A stretch of 64,000 bases of DNA, taken from Bacteroidota bacterium (GTDB lineage Bacteria > Bacteroidota > Ignavibacteria > Kapaibacteriales > UBA2268). Of the stretch, positions 57,037 to 63,955 are shown in pieces. Numbering within the stretch: position 1 is the stretch's first letter; each line of letters opens with the position of its first letter. The translations under genes and the position numbers were made by a program. The notes below the pieces were generated by a model. The model was not told the origin of the DNA. It did no database searches and saw only the letters and a list, made by a program, of their open reading frames with translations. The stretch covers positions 39,665-103,664 of the forward strand of contig JAJXYC010000019.1 of the NCBI GenBank assembly GCA_021780815.1, read 5' to 3'.

Positions 57037-57112
57037 GTCATTCTGAAGGAGCGATTGCGACTGAAGAATCCATTTGTATTTATTGTGGATTCTTCACTAC
57101 GATCAGAATGAC
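57037..57112. repeat. 76-bp REP-like palindrome
   Basis: Terminal GTCATTCTGA (57037-57046) and TCAGAATGAC (57103-57112), with inner GAAGAATCCA/TGGATTCTTC pairing. It is sandwiched between the two 61-bp direct repeats. Other copies start at 63746 and (decayed) at 25064. Confidence 0.9.
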
Positions 57113-57124
57113 GAAGTGGTACAT

Positions 57125-57185
57125 GTCATTCCCTCGCAAGAGGGAATCTAATGGATTCTTCGCTCCGCTCAGAATGACGGTGGAA
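57125..57185. repeat. REP-like unit, copy 2
   Basis: Second copy of the 61-bp unit at 56967. It runs directly into AAAATTTTTTTGCAT (57184-57198), a 15-mer found again at 63986-64000. Confidence 0.9.
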
Positions 57186-57343
57186 AATTTTTTTGCATCT
57201 AAGTGTAATTTTTTTCCTTTTTATGTGTTATATATACAAATAATTTTTTAAATTAGTAAAAGGGAAAGCTGCAAAACAAAAAAATATATGGTTGTAATTA
57301 ATAAAAATATTGAGAAGGCGGGAAGTGCGGAAAAGGGCATAGA

Positions 57344-57408
57344 ATGGGCTTTATGGCTTTATGGCTTTATGGCTTTATGGCTTTATGGCTTTATGGCTTT
57401 ATGGCTTT
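57344..57408 (+). repeat. octanucleotide tandem repeat (ATGGCTTT)n
   Basis: One 9-base variant (ATGGGCTTT, 57344-57352) and seven perfect ATGGCTTT units (57353-57408). Eight is not a multiple of three, so gain or loss of a unit shifts the frame of any reading frame crossing it. Short frames start inside it but show no recognisable protein. Confidence 0.95.
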
Positions 57409-57527
57409 ATGTGGACGCTTCAAGAATATTTTTATTGTATTAAAACTGCGATTTATACAAATTTTCCAAAGAAAGAAAAATTATTTTGTTCAAATAAATT
57501 TTGTAGAGAAAAATTATTTTTACAAAA

Positions 57528-57654
57528 CTGCGAGTGGAAATTTATTGCGTTTAGCGGGCTGATGCTGTTTTCTTGAAATATTATTTTTGGCAAATAGCAG
57601 AAGTCCGCAAAATCCGCTCGCAGTTCCACCGGGCAGAGCGAAAGTTCGGAACTG
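57528..57654. other. locally GC-richer region with nested inverted repeats
   Basis: CTGCGAGTGG (57528-57537) can pair with CCGCTCGCAG (57614-57623), and an inner GCGGGCT with AGTCCGC. A second hairpin CAGTTCC/GGAACTG spans 57621-57654. Base composition is unlike the surroundings. It may be a structured RNA, a decayed mobile element, or the leader of the next gene. It is not a tRNA. Confidence 0.4.
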
Positions 57655-57712
57655 TGCCAGTAATGCTCGGAAAATTAAAAAATTTTTTTAATTAATTAAA
57701 AGTGAGAATTTT

Positions 57713-58114
57713 ATGAGAACACTTCTTTATATAGGGATATTTTTATTATTTAATTCCGTTGTTTTTAGTACAACAATAGTGATAGGTAAAACAAATGGAG
57801 GTCCAACCGGTTATAATACTGTTATTGAAAAGCATGATGGTAATAACCATTCTCTTGTATGCAAAGATCCAGGATATGCATGTTGTGAATGGATGATAAA
57901 ACCTCAGATAGTCGGTCCACACAGTAATCCAGAATGGAGCGACCTTGAACAATACGCTAATAACCAAGTAGCATTAGGTAATTTATCAGGAAATTATACA
58001 AATAATGTCGAAATAAATGGTGACTTGTGGAACAGAAGTGTGCAATGGAGCGGAACTTGTTCTAGCAATGTTACAATTACTGTCAATGTTGAACTTGTAA
58101 CTTATCCAAATTAA
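57713..58114 (+). CDS. small exported protein, unknown
   Basis: A 133-residue protein with a signal peptide (RTLLYIGIFLLFNSVVFS). The mature part has two adjacent Cys (YACCEWM) and others nearby (LVCKD, SGTCSS), giving possible disulfides, and an Asn-rich C-terminal half with predicted strands (NVTITVNVELVTYP). I do not recognise the family. It sits alone in the accessory region, followed 22 bases later by the 145-bp composite palindrome. Confidence 0.55.
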   Translation: MRTLLYIGIFLLFNSVVFSTTIVIGKTNGGPTGYNTVIEKHDGNNHSLVCKDPGYACCEWMIKPQIVGPHSNPEWSDLEQYANNQVALGNLSGNYTNNVEINGDLWNRSVQWSGTCSSNVTITVNVELVTYPN

Positions 58115-58136
58115 TAAGATTTTAATTAATCGTTGG

Positions 58137-58281
58137 GGGCTATCTCATAAGCTCAAAATATATGAATTTGAACAACAATTAAGAAGAAAAAAATTGTTGC
58201 ATTGACAAGAAAAACTGAATGGCGGGCTTTAATCAAAGCCGATATGACAAATATTTATATTTTGAGCTTATGAGATAGCCC
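58137..58281. repeat. 145-bp composite palindrome ending in a T-run
   Basis: Perfect 26-bp arms (58137-58162, beginning GGGCTATCTCATAAGCTC, and 58256-58281) enclose two smaller hairpins: CAACAATT/AATTGTTG and GGCTTT/AAAGCC. CTTTTTTTA follows. It could be a MITE-type element, a terminator, or a structured RNA. No target-site duplication is apparent. Confidence 0.8.
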
Positions 58282-58311
58282 TTTTTTTATACTTAGTGAA
58301 GGAGGTCGACT

Positions 58312-59550
58312 ATGTTTAATTCAAAATATATAACAAAATATATTATATATTTCACATATTTCACATTTTTTATTCTTGCAACGAATATTTTAAAAGCGAA
58401 AGAAAAACCATATGTAATATCAAATAATCTAATGCAAAATTTTTTTAAGATTTCAAAAACAAAATTTGTGGATACAAGTTTTGTTAATGATAATAATTCT
58501 AATTTTAACGATTTTATTTTTAAAAATTTCAGGGACAATGTTTATTTTACTAATAACACTCTATATAATGATAGAAATAATTATTTCCATTTATTAGGTA
58601 ATATGAACAATAATGAAATATCAAAGGCAATTATTAATGATACAGAACTTTGTAAATATTGGATTAACGATTTTGTTGTTACACCTGATACCTTGATTTT
58701 AGCAGCATTTAAATATTTACTTGTATTTGTAAAAGAAAAAAATGATTATGTATTTAAAAAAAGTATTAATTTAGATTGCACCTTAGAAAAAATTCATTTA
58801 TACGATAATCAAATAATAGGATATTCTAATAATTTCTGGGGAGTAATAGGAGATAACAAAGATTCTGTATATTCATATTATGTTATCATTAATTTATCGG
58901 ATTTAAAGCCGAATTATCACATATTAGGTAAACAAAATTCGTCTATATTTACAATATTTCAACCAAGAGAACTAATTGCAGGGGTTAAAAATAAAATAAT
59001 AACAATCGATGCAATTGGGGATTCAATTACTTTCTATGTTTATAATATAGATACAAATACTAATACTAATACAAAAGTTGCTTACAAATATAAACCCGAA
59101 AATTGGATTCCACCAAATGAGAGAATGATTGACTTTATAAATAAATTTTATTCTCCATTATTTCGAAAATATGTTAAAAATACAATTGATTCATTGAGAC
59201 CCTTAATGCAGGAAATTTCATTTATTAGTAAAATTGATTTTATCAATGATTCAACTTTATTAATATTAAGAACTTCTCCCAAAAAAAATTATAATTATAT
59301 ATATGATTTCAACTTTTATATGGATATCGTTTCTTTTAATAATGACGGCATCATAAAGTATATTCAGCTAACTCAAAAAGAGCAAAACCCAAACAAACCA
59401 TTAGAAGAGAATTTTTATTTAAGTTGGTATATTACTGATTCTTATCAATATTGCGATGGTAAAATAATATTTACTCAACAAATTCCTTTTTTAATATCTG
59501 AAAAATTATATAAACTCACACCAAATCAAATACGAGATAAAACCAAATAA
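58312..59550 (+). CDS. exported protein, possible beta propeller
   Basis: A 412-residue protein preceded by a perfect ribosome site (AAGGAGGT, 7 bases before the ATG). The N-terminus is hydrophobic (YITKYIIYFTYFTFFILATN) and should direct export. The rest is strand-rich, with repeating short hydrophobic strands and Tyr/Asn loops (KYLLVFVKEKNDYVF, LYDNQIIGYSN, IAGVKNKIITIDAIG), which recalls six-bladed propeller proteins of Bacteroidota, but I cannot confirm a family. No T9SS sorting domain. It lies between the composite palindrome and a thioredoxin-like gene. Confidence 0.6.
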   Translation: MFNSKYITKYIIYFTYFTFFILATNILKAKEKPYVISNNLMQNFFKISKTKFVDTSFVNDNNSNFNDFIFKNFRDNVYFTNNTLYNDRNNYFHLLGNMNNNEISKAIINDTELCKYWINDFVVTPDTLILAAFKYLLVFVKEKNDYVFKKSINLDCTLEKIHLYDNQIIGYSNNFWGVIGDNKDSVYSYYVIINLSDLKPNYHILGKQNSSIFTIFQPRELIAGVKNKIITIDAIGDSITFYVYNIDTNTNTNTKVAYKYKPENWIPPNERMIDFINKFYSPLFRKYVKNTIDSLRPLMQEISFISKIDFINDSTLLILRTSPKKNYNYIYDFNFYMDIVSFNNDGIIKYIQLTQKEQNPNKPLEENFYLSWYITDSYQYCDGKIIFTQQIPFLISEKLYKLTPNQIRDKTK

Positions 59551-59614
59551 TACTTAAAAGAACATAACAATATACCGTACCAAATTATTATTCTATCATT
59601 AATTGACGATTATA

Positions 59615-60220
59615 ATGGACAATAAAACTATCAATATGATAATTTTGCTATTTTTTGTAAGTTTAACCTTTTGTTCTGCAAAAGATTTATCTAAAGTATA
59701 TGACATAAAAGGTAATATTAAAACACTGCAGGAAATATCTGAGAATAAGACACTTGTTATAATTTTTTTTTCAACCTACACTTGTATAAGTTGCAATGAG
59801 GAAATTAATACAGTATTGGATTCATTGTCTGAAAAATACAATTTAAAGGTTATTATAATTGGAAGGTTAAGAGGTGAGTTTGATCTTTTAGAAGCTTATG
59901 AGTTGAAAAATATAGTAAAAAAATATTTCCCTAATTATCAATTATATCTTGATATTCACCATTCAAATGATGTGTGGCCACCGAAAAATTTACAAGGTGG
60001 TTTTTTTCAATCTTATAAAGTAGAAAGATTTCCTGCAATTTTATTTTATAATAAAGGGTTAAATGAATTTGTCTCTTATGATATGCTGTTTCCTACTGAA
60101 AATCATAATAATTTGCTTAATGATATTGAGGCAAAAATAATAAAAATTATGAATAAATCAAAAGAGTCGCCCCGTTTTCACGGGAATGACAGGGAGAAAT
60201 GTAGGGGTTCAAAATATTGA
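59615..60220 (+). CDS. exported thioredoxin-like protein with repeat-derived C-terminus
   Basis: About 201 residues from the ATG at 59615 (a TTG at 59603 is also in frame). A signal peptide (INMIILLFFVSLTFCSA) is followed by a thioredoxin-fold pattern: LVIIFFSTYTCISCNEEI contains a CxxC (C-I-S-C), and VERFPAILFYNKG resembles the cis-Pro strand. It could be a periplasmic thiol-disulfide protein. The last 16 or so residues (from SPRFHGND) are encoded inside the REP-like repeat that begins at 60170, which also provides the stop codon, so the native C-terminus appears to have been replaced. Confidence 0.65.
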   Translation: MDNKTINMIILLFFVSLTFCSAKDLSKVYDIKGNIKTLQEISENKTLVIIFFSTYTCISCNEEINTVLDSLSEKYNLKVIIIGRLRGEFDLLEAYELKNIVKKYFPNYQLYLDIHHSNDVWPPKNLQGGFFQSYKVERFPAILFYNKGLNEFVSYDMLFPTENHNNLLNDIEAKIIKIMNKSKESPRFHGNDREKCRGSKY

Positions 60221-60244
60221 ACTCCTACAACACGGGGATGACAG
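60170..60244. repeat. REP-like element with GTAGGGGTTCAA hairpin, copy 1
   Basis: Begins CCCCGTTTTCACGGGAATGA and contains GTAGGGGTTCAA (60201-60212) pairing with TTGAACTCCTAC (60217-60228) across 4 bases. A close second copy lies at 63881-63955. It overlaps the 3' end of the thioredoxin-like gene. Confidence 0.88.
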
Positions 60245-60253
60245 ACCAGCCCT

Positions 60254-60320
60254 TGTCATTGCGAGGAGCGTAAGCGACGAAGCAAGCTCATTATTATCGT
60301 TGAGTAGAGAATCGCTCAAC
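60254..60320. repeat. second REP-like unit and hairpin
   Basis: TTGTCATTGCGAGGAGCGTA with GCGACGAAGCAAGC resembles the widespread GTCATTGCGAG-type palindromes. A GTTGAG/CTCAAC hairpin (60299-60320) follows and may end the leftward HTH transcript. Confidence 0.7.
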
Positions 60321-60348
60321 AATGCTAAAAAAGTATTATAAGTGTAAA

Positions 60349-60561
60349 TTAACATGTTTTGTCCCCTGTTTGTTTTTTATTAATAAATTCGCCTTTGATT
60401 TTTTTGTTTTTCTGTAGATAATTTTCAATGTCATTTCTGTCAATGTAGTGCATCGATTTGCCAAAGTCGTAATACGGCAATAAGCCTTGTTTAATTAGTT
60501 CGTACATTTTTTTCATGGGGAATCCGAATTCTTTATGAACCTGCTTAATAGTAAGTAACAT
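60349..60561 (-). CDS. excisionase-like HTH protein
   Basis: A 70-residue protein with a MerR-like/excisionase winged helix: MLLTIKQVHKEFGFPMKKMY, then LIKQGLLPYYDFGKSMHYI and RNDIENYLQKN. Such proteins (HTH_17) serve as recombination directionality factors or small regulators of integrative elements. GGAG lies 10 bases before the ATG on the minus strand. It diverges from a phage-type repressor across 189 bases that contain an operator-like palindrome, and an integrase lies next to that, all typical of a small integrative element. Confidence 0.8.
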   Translation of the reverse strand: MLLTIKQVHKEFGFPMKKMYELIKQGLLPYYDFGKSMHYIDRNDIENYLQKNKKIKGEFINKKQTGDKTC

Positions 60562-60624
60562 TTTTTTTACTCCTTTTTTTTATTTTTTTTTGCTATTGTT
60601 TTTATTTTTTCTATTTTTGCTTTT

Positions 60625-60651
60625 TTTGTTGATGCTGCAAAAATCAACAAA
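60625..60651. promoter_or_regulatory. operator-like palindrome in the divergent control region
   Basis: TTTGTTGAT (60625-60633) and ATCAACAAA (60643-60651) are perfect 9-bp arms separated by 9 bases, midway between the excisionase-like gene and the repressor. This is a likely repressor site. Confidence 0.5.
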
Positions 60652-60750
60652 GCAAAATTAAATAAAAAAACATAAATTGATTATAATAATTTGATTATAA
60701 TTGCAAAAAATTTCACTTTTATGAAAGAATATTAATAAACTGAAAAATAT

Positions 60751-61194
60751 ATGAAACAGGACGACATTAAACCAGACCTAACAACTCCACAAGGACGCTT
60801 GGAACACTTCATTAAAAGCGAATTTCAAGGAAATTACACCGCTTTTGCTAAGCAGCTCGATATATCGTACAATCAACTAAAACTTTATACAGGCAAGAGA
60901 GGTAGTGTGTTTGGGCCGAAATTTTTGCCAAAATTAAAAAAATTAGGCTTAAATACGGACTGGTATATAACGGGAGAAGGTTCAATGCTACTCAATATTA
61001 ATGATGAATTTCAAAAAATTAATTTAATTCAACTGGAGGAAAATATGAAAATACTTTTGCAAAAAATGGAAAATTTAGAATCTCAGAACACTTTGAAAGA
61101 TAAGTTAATTGAAGCATTATTAGACAAATTGCAGGGGGAAAGTATTTCTTTACCCAAAAATGTTTCAAATGTACCTCACAAAACTAAAACTTAA
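60751..61194 (+). CDS. phage-type repressor (HTH)
   Basis: A 147-residue DNA-binding protein. The N-terminal helix-turn-helix (GRLEHFIKSEFQGNYTAFAK, then QLDISYNQLKLYTGKRG) is followed by LKKLGLNTDWYITGEGSML, the typical ending of cI-like repressor helix domains in Bacteroidota elements. A coiled-coil stretch (about 90-130, EENMKILLQKMENLESQN) probably dimerises it. There is no peptidase domain for SOS cleavage. The integrase starts 9 bases later with an AGAGG site, so they are cotranscribed. Confidence 0.82.
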   Translation: MKQDDIKPDLTTPQGRLEHFIKSEFQGNYTAFAKQLDISYNQLKLYTGKRGSVFGPKFLPKLKKLGLNTDWYITGEGSMLLNINDEFQKINLIQLEENMKILLQKMENLESQNTLKDKLIEALLDKLQGESISLPKNVSNVPHKTKT

Positions 61195-61203
61195 GAGGCC
61201 ACA

Positions 61204-62280
61204 ATGAAAACTAATGACGGAATCCCTGGCGCTATATTAGTCAAAAATAATAAATACTTTATTAAAATCAAAAATAAAAGATTTTATACACAAATCGAAG
61301 CAACAAAATCAGGCCTAAAATATGCAATTGCATATAAGAAAGAGCTGTTTTTGCAAGAATTAGGCATAAAAGAAAAACTAAAACCAGAAACCTCACATTA
61401 TAGAATTAAAGATTTAGTAAAAAAGTATTTAGATGAACATAGTTTTAGAGTGGCTGTTAATACATTATCGAATATTAAGCAAGCACTTAATATGATTCTT
61501 ACAACCGATGCAGAATTAACAAACGAAAATGTCGAAAAACAGGTAATTCAATTTTTAGCATCGTCGCTGTGCCAAAATTCAAGCAAAAAATTATATTTAA
61601 CCAAATTACAGGGCTTTTTATCGTGGTGCAACGATAATAATTATATAAATTCTCCTATTAATTTTACAAAAAAATACAAAAATAAAGTAATTCAGAAACC
61701 CAATACTTACTTTACTTTAGACGAAATCGAGAAAATTTACAATTTTACTCTAACTTTCCGTAATGAAAAAGCCAAAACAAGTAATGAAAAAGCCAAAACA
61801 AGTAATGAAAAAATAATAGAATTTGGGTTACTCTTTAAATTTTTATGTTATTCTGGGGGGAGAATATCGGAAACTCTACAGATTCGCTGGACGGATATTA
61901 AAGAAAATCACATTATTATGCACAACAAAATAACTAAACGCACCGAAAAAATTTATTTAAATCCAATTTTACAAGAAATTATTGACAAGCAACGTGAGAC
62001 CAACAAAAGCAGTAACTTTTTATTTACAAATTTTCCAAATCGTTTGCAACCGTATAATTGGTTAATGCACATTATGACACAACTACGAATCCCACGCAAT
62101 GGTCGCAATATTCACAGTTGTAGGAAGACTTACCTTTTTTTATTACGCAAACAGCATATACCTATCGAGATAGCCCAGAAGCTCATGAGGCATTCAACTA
62201 TTAATATGACTTTGCAACATTACGCATCAATCCAAGATGATGAAGTAATGAACTACGCAAAGAAATTAGGGACTAATTAG
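61204..62280 (+). CDS. tyrosine recombinase/integrase
   Basis: A 358-residue phage-type integrase. The N-terminal arm and SAM-like core-binding domains (to about 170) precede the catalytic domain. Active-site residues are all present: R220 (YSGGRISETLQIRW), H304 and R307 (HSCRKTY), H330 (LMRHSTINMT) and nucleophile Y340 (LQHYAS). A 7-residue tandem repeat (NEKAKTS, twice plus a partial) sits at about residues 187-203, just before the first catalytic Arg region, which is odd in this family. It is probably active from sequence. ATTAGGGACTA repeats overlap its stop codon. Confidence 0.92.
   Translation: MKTNDGIPGAILVKNNKYFIKIKNKRFYTQIEATKSGLKYAIAYKKELFLQELGIKEKLKPETSHYRIKDLVKKYLDEHSFRVAVNTLSNIKQALNMILTTDAELTNENVEKQVIQFLASSLCQNSSKKLYLTKLQGFLSWCNDNNYINSPINFTKKYKNKVIQKPNTYFTLDEIEKIYNFTLTFRNEKAKTSNEKAKTSNEKIIEFGLLFKFLCYSGGRISETLQIRWTDIKENHIIMHNKITKRTEKIYLNPILQEIIDKQRETNKSSNFLFTNFPNRLQPYNWLMHIMTQLRIPRNGRNIHSCRKTYLFLLRKQHIPIEIAQKLMRHSTINMTLQHYASIQDDEVMNYAKKLGTN
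61760..61810 (+). repeat. 21-bp in-frame tandem repeat inside integrase
   Basis: GTAATGAAAAAGCCAAAACA occurs at about 61760 and 61781, with a partial third copy at 61802. It encodes NEKAKTS repeated in the catalytic domain. Confidence 0.85.
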
Positions 62281-62286
62281 GGACTA
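62265..62286. repeat. two tandem ATTAGGGACTA units at the integrase end
   Basis: ATTAGGGACTA at 62265-62275 and 62276-62286 spans the integrase stop codon. GCAAAAAATAG and GCAAAAATAG follow at about 62303 and 62323. These repeats could be integrase-binding sites. Confidence 0.6.
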
Positions 62287-62385
62287 ATTTTAATTAGAAA
62301 ACGGCAAAAAATAGAAAAAATGGCAAAAATAGAAAAAAAATAAAAATTCAGTTCATAGCACAATAACCATCATTCACACTTATTC

Positions 62386-63699
62386 ATGCCCCACAATAAG
62401 ACAATATTATATTATTTTGATTTTCAAACATACATTTTACCTAAAAAAGCATCCATAATTAAATATGAAATTAAAAATAATAGAATTATTGTTCTAACTG
62501 ATACAGATAAAAATAATTTATATATTCTCGATTCTTTAAATGCTGATTGGAAGGGTATAACGATAAATATTGAAGTTAACAGTGATATATTTTCTGTTAA
62601 AAGATTTGGAAATAAATTATTTATTCATACTGATACAGGATATTATTATTCAGAGGATTTAGGACAAAATTGGAAAAATTTCGGAAATGATTACGGTGAT
62701 TTTTTTTATATTACAACTCTCTTAGATGGAAGGATTGTTATGTCAAATTCTTCAGTTATTAAGATTTCAGATGATGATGGTAAAACTTGGAAGGAATTGT
62801 ATATTAATCTTCCAGATTACAATAGTACTATTGTGTTTATGTATTTTGGAGATGATTATTTTTTAATTATAACTTCAAAAAATGGCTCTTATTATTCGGA
62901 TGACCAAGGGATTCATTGGAAAAAATTGCAAAATACTGAGAATTATATAGGAGATAGCCACTATTATTCTTTTGTTTATAAGAATGCTATTTTTCTAAAT
63001 TCATATTTCAAAGGATTAAATTATACGAATGATTTTGGAGTAAATTGGGTTAATATGATGTCGGATATAAATTCAGTTGTTTTAAATTATACTTTTACTG
63101 ACAAATCTGTTTATATGTACCAACACTATAATAATTATTTATTTGACGAGTATTATCTTGTCAAAACAGATAATTTTGGAAAAGATTGGACGTTCCTAAA
63201 ACAGAATTTTAAAAATTATAATCAAAATACACGATCGATAATATGTTTAAAAGCTATAGAAGATAAATTATTTATAGGTCCGAGTGATGGAGGTTTTTAT
63301 TTTACAACAGACGATGGAGATAATTGGATTGACAAAAGCCAAAACTTAAAAGATATAATAATTAATGATTGTATTAATTACAAAGGATATTTATATGTGG
63401 CAACTTCGGAAGGAGTTTTCCGTAAACCATCCGATGATTTTGGTTTAAGTGTTCCTGTTAAGTCAGAAAGTAAAATACACATTTCCCCAAATCCCGCAAC
63501 GGATTATATTATTGTAGGGAATGAATATGTTCTTTCCGAGCAGAATATTGAAATCTTTGATGTATTCGGCAATAAGATACTATCCTCAGGTAACAAATAT
63601 AATAGTTCTCTACAAAAGATCGATGTTTCCACCCTTCCTACTGGAATTTATTTCCTAAAAATTGGAAATAAAAAGGTGAGGAAATTTGTAAAAATATAA
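62386..63699 (+). CDS. T9SS-tagged Asp-box protein lacking a signal peptide (probably 5'-truncated)
   Basis: A 437-residue Asp-box propeller protein (SEDLGQNW, SDDDGKTW, SDDQGIHW, TNDFGVNW, TTDDGDNW) ending in a T9SS sorting domain (IHISPNPATDYIIVGNEY to KVRKFVKI). Unlike the three intact relatives in this window it has no signal peptide: the frame begins MPHNKTILYYFDFQTYILPK and an in-frame TAG lies at about 62356. Because the integrase module ends just upstream, I infer that the original 5' end was lost on insertion or rearrangement. If so the product cannot be exported normally. No ribosome site is clear before the ATG. Confidence 0.7.
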   Translation: MPHNKTILYYFDFQTYILPKKASIIKYEIKNNRIIVLTDTDKNNLYILDSLNADWKGITINIEVNSDIFSVKRFGNKLFIHTDTGYYYSEDLGQNWKNFGNDYGDFFYITTLLDGRIVMSNSSVIKISDDDGKTWKELYINLPDYNSTIVFMYFGDDYFLIITSKNGSYYSDDQGIHWKKLQNTENYIGDSHYYSFVYKNAIFLNSYFKGLNYTNDFGVNWVNMMSDINSVVLNYTFTDKSVYMYQHYNNYLFDEYYLVKTDNFGKDWTFLKQNFKNYNQNTRSIICLKAIEDKLFIGPSDGGFYFTTDDGDNWIDKSQNLKDIIINDCINYKGYLYVATSEGVFRKPSDDFGLSVPVKSESKIHISPNPATDYIIVGNEYVLSEQNIEIFDVFGNKILSSGNKYNSSLQKIDVSTLPTGIYFLKIGNKKVRKFVKI

Positions 63700-63745
63700 A
63701 GGGGAAAATGGTAGTATAGGTAAGTAGTCTGTTTTTATACGTTAT

Positions 63746-63820
63746 GTCATTCTGAAGGAGCGCCAGCGACTGAAGAATCCATTTGTATTTTGTAGATTCT
63801 TCGCTTCGCTCGCAATGCCG
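63746..63820. repeat. REP-like palindrome
   Basis: Begins GTCATTCTGAAGGAGCG and contains GAAGAATCCATTTGTATT as in the 57037 element; the right half differs (TCGCTTCGCTCGCAATGCC). Confidence 0.85.
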
Positions 63821-63833
63821 GTTTACTGTTTTT

Positions 63834-63859
63834 GTCATTCCCTCGCAAGAGGGAATCCA
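63834..63859. repeat. partial REP-like unit
   Basis: GTCATTCCCTCGCAAGAGGG and a few following bases match the start of the 61-bp units at 56967 and 57125. Confidence 0.85.
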
Positions 63860-63880
63860 ATTGCGATGAATGAGTTGGTT

Positions 63881-63955
63881 CCCCGTTTCCACGGAAATGA
63901 CAGAGGAAATGTAGGGGTTCAATATTTTGAACCCCTACAACACGGAAATGACAAG
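63881..63955. repeat. REP-like element with GTAGGGGTTCAA hairpin, copy 2
   Basis: Same element as at 60170: CCCCGTTTCCACGG, then GTAGGGGTTCAA (63911-63922) pairing perfectly with TTGAACCCCTAC (63927-63938). It is followed by an ATGCAAAA/TTTTGCAT palindrome (63969-64000) at the window edge. Confidence 0.88.

Larger units (their letters stand above)
60349..62346. mobile_element. small integrative module (excisionase, repressor, integrase)
   Basis: Three genes make up a lysogeny-like core: excisionase-like HTH, divergent repressor and tyrosine integrase. AT-rich inverted repeats with CTATTTTTGC (60611-60620) and GCAAAAATAG (62323-62332) flank the repressor and integrase. No structural or conjugation genes are present, so it may be a remnant or a satellite. 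Ends are not established. Confidence 0.55.

Noticed and set aside
57344..57576. Two overlapping short frames starting MGFMALWLYGF or MALWLYGF
   Set aside because: They arise from the octamer repeat being open in two frames; the rest lacks any recognisable protein pattern. Listed as a repeat instead.
57528..57654. tRNA or rRNA fragment in the GC-richer block
   Set aside because: No cloverleaf, no T-loop GTTCGA pattern and no CCA end could be found.
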